This document shows positions 61,191 to 64,000 of a stretch of 64,000 nt of DNA, in pieces. Made by a program: the position numbers and the translations under genes. How positions within the stretch are numbered: the first letter of the stretch is position 1; each line of letters begins with the position of its first letter. Location: assembly GCA_964598765.1 (NCBI GenBank), contig CAZRCZ010000008.1:99202-163201 (forward strand), given 5' to 3'. Below the pieces are notes generated by a model, which saw nothing but the letters and a program-made list of their open reading frames with translations, did not search any database and had not been told where the DNA came from. This DNA is from CAZRCZ01 sp964598765 (lineage in GTDB: Bacteria; Sumerlaeota; Sumerlaeia; MVZB01; JAJFLK01).

Positions 61191-61207
61191 CGCCAAGGAG
61201 CTTGGCG
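61191..61207 (-). promoter_or_regulatory. Stem-loop just upstream of the aceE start codon
   Basis: CGCCAAG-GAG-CTTGGCG gives a 7-bp perfect stem with a 3-nt loop, 10 nt before the ATG. There is no clear free ribosome site beside it, so the structure may set the translation level. Similar in position to the hairpin in front of the carB fragment. Confidence 0.5.
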
Positions 61208-61867
61208 CGGTAGGTTAGCAAAAACCGAGTCAAGAAGGAATAGAAATCTTTTTCAGTCTTTGTAAAATTATTGTAAAATCAGCGTGTAACCGAGATTCTT
61301 TGTATCTAAGCCATGCACTATCAGCATTATATGTGGATTCTCGGGATCCGTCGTTGAGGGGCGGAAGGGCTGAAATCCTACAGCGGAGGGGAAGTTGGCC
61401 GTCGGTTGTTGGTTGATGGTGGGATTTTTTATTGAATTTGTGGTCGTAGCGAGGATTTTCATCCTCGCGGGGGTGGGAGCACTCCCAACCAAGCCCGGTG
61501 TGCTGGGGCTGGGTTCCGGTTTTAACCCCGAAACATCCATCCGACTGGGCCGCAGCCGAAGCTCCGAGCCAGCCCGATGGACGGAAATGCTGGTAAGTTT
61601 ATTGATGCCCGACCGCCAACGGATCCCCTCCGATTAGGATTCAACGCACAAAAAAGTATCAAGTTCCGTGCCATTGGATTTCGGGAAGGAAATACCAAAA
61701 CAAGTCTTTGTAATTCAATAATCTAAGATCCAATGGGGGACGGGTGGGTCGGATCGTAGCAATCCGAAAACCATGCAAAAATGATAAAAATAGCACCGGA
61801 TTGAAAAGGGAATTTGTTTCAAACTGATAAAGATCCGGATTGATTTCCGCCCCGAAACCGCCCTGTC
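61208..61867. other. Long intergenic region with palindromes, no gene
   Basis: About 660 bp without a supported gene. The palindromes GCGAGGAT-TTTC-ATCCTCGC (61449-61468), TGGGAG-CA-CTCCCA (61474-61487) and GGGTT/AACCC (around 61511-61526) form a multi-hairpin element. A second inverted pair, CCATTGGAT and ATCCAATGG, lies around 61672-61738. The right part must contain the 3' end region of the FkbM gene. The promoter of the aceE operon should lie at the left; I cannot place it. Confidence 0.55.
61449..61526. repeat. Multi-hairpin intergenic element
   Basis: Three palindromes in a row (GCGAGGAT/ATCCTCGC, TGGGAG/CTCCCA, GGGTT/AACCC) resemble in style the elements at 44915-45012 and 53878-54029. 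No coding potential is supported. Confidence 0.55.
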
Positions 61868-62581
61868 TTAGCCGTTTTCTGCCACAAACAGGGCCGTTGG
61901 GATCTGTTCCCTTTCCTGCGGAATGGCCAAATAGTCCCATACCTCTTGCCGAATAGCGCTGGCGACAAATTCTTCTTTACCAAGCTTTCTGCCCAGAATG
62001 TCGAACAGGAGGCAGTTCTGCCGTCCCCAAAATTCGGCCATATCGGCCGGAGTGATCTGATACGCCCAAATGGAATTGGCTCCGAATTCAAAAGAGACGA
62101 GAGGGCGAAATTTGCGGATGGTTTCCTCCGCGCCGCGAAGGACTCCCAATTCTCCCCCCTCACAGTCAATTTTGATGTAGGCAAGCTTCGGCAACTGAAC
62201 CGCCATCGAATCAAGTTTTTTCAGCGGAACATTGATGACCTGTTTTCGCGTCGGGACGTCGTAAGTTCGTTCCCGCAATCCGCTCAGCCACGGCGCATCT
62301 ATGGCAAAGACGTATTCCGCTTCCCCCTCATCTTCCCCCAATGCGAATGGGAAGATTTCAACCGCGCGCGCTACTTCCGGCCCCGCGAGCGTGACCTGTC
62401 TCGTCAATTCATTGCGACAGGATTCCAACGGTTCGAAGGCCATGACTTTCCCTTCCGGACCGACACATCGGGCGATGGAGAGAGTGTGGGAACCAACATT
62501 GGCTCCGACGTCCAGCGCGAAATCGCCGGGCCGCAGATGCCGCGTGTACAGTTTTTGCAGGATCAATTCGTAATCGGGCAT
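61868..62581 (-). CDS. FkbM-family SAM-dependent methyltransferase
   Basis: The 237 residues hold the SAM motif DVGANVGSHTLSIA (about 25-38), VMAFEPLESCRNELTRQV, the IKIDCEGGELGVLRGA segment and the terminal FDILGRKLG region, all typical of FkbM methyltransferases. These add methyl groups to sugar or lipid hydroxyls, often in glycolipid or polysaccharide modification. It starts 10 bp after the prs stop codon on the same strand, suggesting one transcript. Confidence 0.85.
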   Translation of the reverse strand: MPDYELILQKLYTRHLRPGDFALDVGANVGSHTLSIARCVGPEGKVMAFEPLESCRNELTRQVTLAGPEVARAVEIFPFALGEDEGEAEYVFAIDAPWLSGLRERTYDVPTRKQVINVPLKKLDSMAVQLPKLAYIKIDCEGGELGVLRGAEETIRKFRPLVSFEFGANSIWAYQITPADMAEFWGRQNCLLFDILGRKLGKEEFVASAIRQEVWDYLAIPQEREQIPTALFVAENG

Positions 62582-62590
62582 GACGGCGCG

Positions 62591-63553
62591 TCAGTCAAAC
62601 AATTCGGAAACCGAGAGCCGGCAATGGATGCGGTGGATGGCCTCGGCCAAGAGGGGCGCGATGGAGACGACGCTCAGTTTGTTGAGCGTCGCGCCGTTGG
62701 TTTGGAAAATCGAATTGGTGACGATGACTTTTTCGATCGGCGACTTGGCGAGGCGGTCCCGCGCCGCGCCGGACAAAACCGCGTGCGAGGCGCAGGCGTA
62801 AACCGACGCCGCGCCTTGCGCCACCAACGCCTCCGCGCCGTTGCAGAGCGTCCCGGCGGTGTCAATCAGATCGTCGAAAATAAAGCAACGTTTCCCCTTC
62901 ACCTTGCCGATGATGTTCATCACCTCCGAAACATTGGGCTTGGGGCGGCGTTTGTCAATGATGACCAGCGGCGTTTCCAACTGCGCGGCGTAATTGCGCG
63001 CGCGCTTGACGTTCCCCACGTCGGGCGAAACGACGACCGTGTCTTTGTCCACCAAACCGTTTTTCTTGATGTAATCCACCAGCACGGGCGTCGCCAAAAG
63101 ATGATCCACCGGAATATCGAAGAAGCCTTGAATCTGCGCCGAGTGAAGATCGAGGCAGACAACCCGTTGCGCGCCGGTGGCGACGAGCAAATTGGCGACG
63201 ACCTTCGCCGAAAGCGCGACGCGCCCGCGATCCTTGCGGTCTTGGCGCGCGTATCCGAAATAGGGAACGATGACGTTGATTCGCTCGGCGGAGGCGCGAT
63301 GGAGCGCGTCAATCGTCAGGAGCAATTCCATGAGGTTGTCGTTGACCGGCGTGCAGGTAGATTGAATGACGTAGCAATCGGCGCCGCGAACGTTGTTGAG
63401 AATCCGCACGGCGGTTTCGCCGTCGGAGAAGTGCATGACTTCGAGTTGCCCTTCTTCGAGCTTGAGGTGCTCGCAGACTTCCTTGGAGAGATGGCGGCTT
63501 GCGGTCCCGCCAAAGACGATGGGCCCGCGATCAATGTTGGGAACGGGATACAT
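62591..63553 (-). CDS. prs: Ribose-phosphate pyrophosphokinase
   Basis: The start at ATG 63553 gives MYPVPNIDRGPIVFGG and 320 residues, the normal length for Prs. The protein carries the ATP-binding RQDRKDRGR loop, the DLHSAQIQGFFDIPVDHL metal site, the flexible VVSPDVGNVKRA segment and the PRPP loop FDDLIDTAGTL. It makes PRPP from ribose 5-phosphate and ATP for nucleotide, histidine and tryptophan synthesis. Together with the carB fragment it represents nucleotide metabolism in this window. Confidence 0.95.
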   Translation of the reverse strand: MYPVPNIDRGPIVFGGTASRHLSKEVCEHLKLEEGQLEVMHFSDGETAVRILNNVRGADCYVIQSTCTPVNDNLMELLLTIDALHRASAERINVIVPYFGYARQDRKDRGRVALSAKVVANLLVATGAQRVVCLDLHSAQIQGFFDIPVDHLLATPVLVDYIKKNGLVDKDTVVVSPDVGNVKRARNYAAQLETPLVIIDKRRPKPNVSEVMNIIGKVKGKRCFIFDDLIDTAGTLCNGAEALVAQGAASVYACASHAVLSGAARDRLAKSPIEKVIVTNSIFQTNGATLNKLSVVSIAPLLAEAIHRIHCRLSVSELFD

Positions 63554-63663
63554 TGGAAATTTTCGCCCCCTGAGAAAAAAAATTTCGGCAAAAAACCGAA
63601 GACGCAACGCATTATGAAAATCCGGGGGCGGAGAATCAACCCAAGAAATTCGAGAAGAAATTA

Positions 63664-63697
63664 TTTTGCGTCCTTTGCGCTCCTTCGCGGTAAATGA
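63664..63697. repeat. Solo arm of a GCGAAGGAGCGCAAAGG-type intergenic repeat
   Basis: TTTTGCGTCCTTTGCGCTCC followed by TTCGCGGTAAA is the typical arm of yet another palindromic repeat type with short tandem units. A weak partner (CCGAAGACGCAACGCA) lies around 63595-63612. It lies between prs and the partial surface-protein gene. Confidence 0.45.
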
Positions 63698-63707
63698 TTT
63701 TCATTCG

Positions 63708-64000
63708 CTATTCATAGAGTTCCCAATTTCGCGCGGAGTTGGGCGTGGCTGTGGCGGATTGGGTTGGGGAAGGCGTCGCGGTTGGGGTTGGCGAGGGAAT
63801 CGGAGTTTGCGTCGCGCTGGGAGTGGGGCTTGGCGTGCGCGTACCCGTGTGGGTGGAAGTGGTCGTGGCCGAGCGGGTTGGCGTGGACGTGGTGGACGCG
63901 GTGGATGTCGCGGACTTTGAGGCGGTTCTTGTCGGCGTCGCGCTTTGCGTCGCGGTTCTTGTGTTCGTCCGTGTCGCGGTCCGCGTCGCCGTGGCAGTCG
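63708..64000 (-). CDS. C-terminal end of a second linker surface protein with RNWELYE tail (partial)
   Basis: The minus strand is open from the window edge to a TAG at 63708-63710. The 96 complete codons encode the linker TATATRTATRTNTRTATQSA and so on, then SPTPTATPSPTQSATATP and the tail NSARNWELYE. Protein and DNA are almost identical to the last 98 residues of the giant protein at 418-8118, with about 91 percent DNA identity over 293 bp. It is therefore a paralogue on the other strand, and most of it lies outside the window. Confidence 0.9.
   Translation of the reverse strand, partial: TATATRTATRTNTRTATQSATPTRTASKSATSTASTTSTPTRSATTTSTHTGTRTPSPTPSATQTPIPSPTPTATPSPTQSATATPNSARNWELYE
63708..64000. 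repeat. Right copy of a long inverted repeat (matches 7826-8118)
   Basis: This is the partner of the left copy at 7826-8118, in inverted orientation and gap-free over 293 bp, and it probably continues beyond the edge. The distance between the copies is about 55.6 kb. Confidence 0.85.

Noticed and set aside
1..64000. tRNA, rRNA, riboswitch and prophage genes
   Set aside because: I looked through the gaps between genes and saw no cloverleaf, rRNA core or known aptamer, and no phage structural or integrase gene. A covariance-model scan would be needed to exclude weak cases.

Overview
This 64 kb window comes from a Gram-negative, uncultured-type bacterium. Supporting signs are outer-membrane secretins, type II-type pseudopilins, lipoboxes, Ser/Thr-Pro linked surface proteins and a moderately high G+C content. 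The pseudopilin style, the C25 peptidase, the beta-helix and Gfo/Idh proteins, and the dense intergenic palindromes all fit Sumerlaeota (BRC1)-like or neighbouring PVC/FCB-type lineages. That placement is inference, because the window holds no rRNA or other phylogenetic marker. I saw no tRNA, rRNA, CRISPR array, insertion sequence or prophage.

Layout. 1-8.1 kb: the end of a polyprenyl-phosphate glycosyltransferase, then a 2566-aa modular surface protein (propeller, Calx-beta, seven FG-GAP-like repeats, two copies of a 155-aa module) joined by Arg/Thr/Pro linkers. 8.1-14.2 kb: a receiver-histidine kinase, a lipoprotein and two tandem paralogous secretins closed by a strong terminator. 14.4-15.1 kb: a MntA/HepT toxin-antitoxin pair whose toxin has an in-frame TGA. 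15.1-29.9 kb: an FAD amine-oxidase-like enzyme, a GT39-like membrane protein with a TPR-like partner, an ABC permease, a class III aminotransferase, a sialidase-like propeller, a secreted Gfo/Idh oxidoreductase and unknowns. 30-36.5 kb: a sulfotransferase, a YchF-type GTPase, DinJ/YafQ, the C-terminal half of carbamoyl-phosphate synthase, and a ModE-like regulator followed by a small Mo-pterin-type exported protein with an apparent ModE operator over its promoter, then a pseudopilin.

36.5-49.1 kb: a DNRLRE surface protein, an XPF/ERCC4-type nuclease, a frameshifted lipoprotein gene, a cytochrome c/PHM-like operon, a translationally coupled NtrB-NtrC-LegB-type set and a C25 (gingipain-like) peptidase. 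49-55 kb: a GH141-like beta-helix protein, a DUF433/DUF5615 pair, and a CoA-acylating aldehyde dehydrogenase with an encapsulation-like N-terminus. 55-61 kb: a complete pyruvate dehydrogenase set (aceE, E2, lpd). 61.9-64 kb: an FkbM methyltransferase, prs, and the 3' end of a second giant linker protein.

Two themes stand out. First, three Ser/Thr-Pro-rich secreted proteins end in nearly the same 10 residues (NS-A/T-RNW-E/D-I/L-YE, then stop), which looks like an undescribed C-terminal sorting or anchoring tag. Second, a 24-bp ModE-like palindrome covers the -10 element and start codon of what looks like a leaderless Mo-domain gene directly downstream of a modE-like gene. Intergenic spaces also carry several families of inverted repeats, and two of the three toxin genes carry a lesion or a substitution at a key residue.
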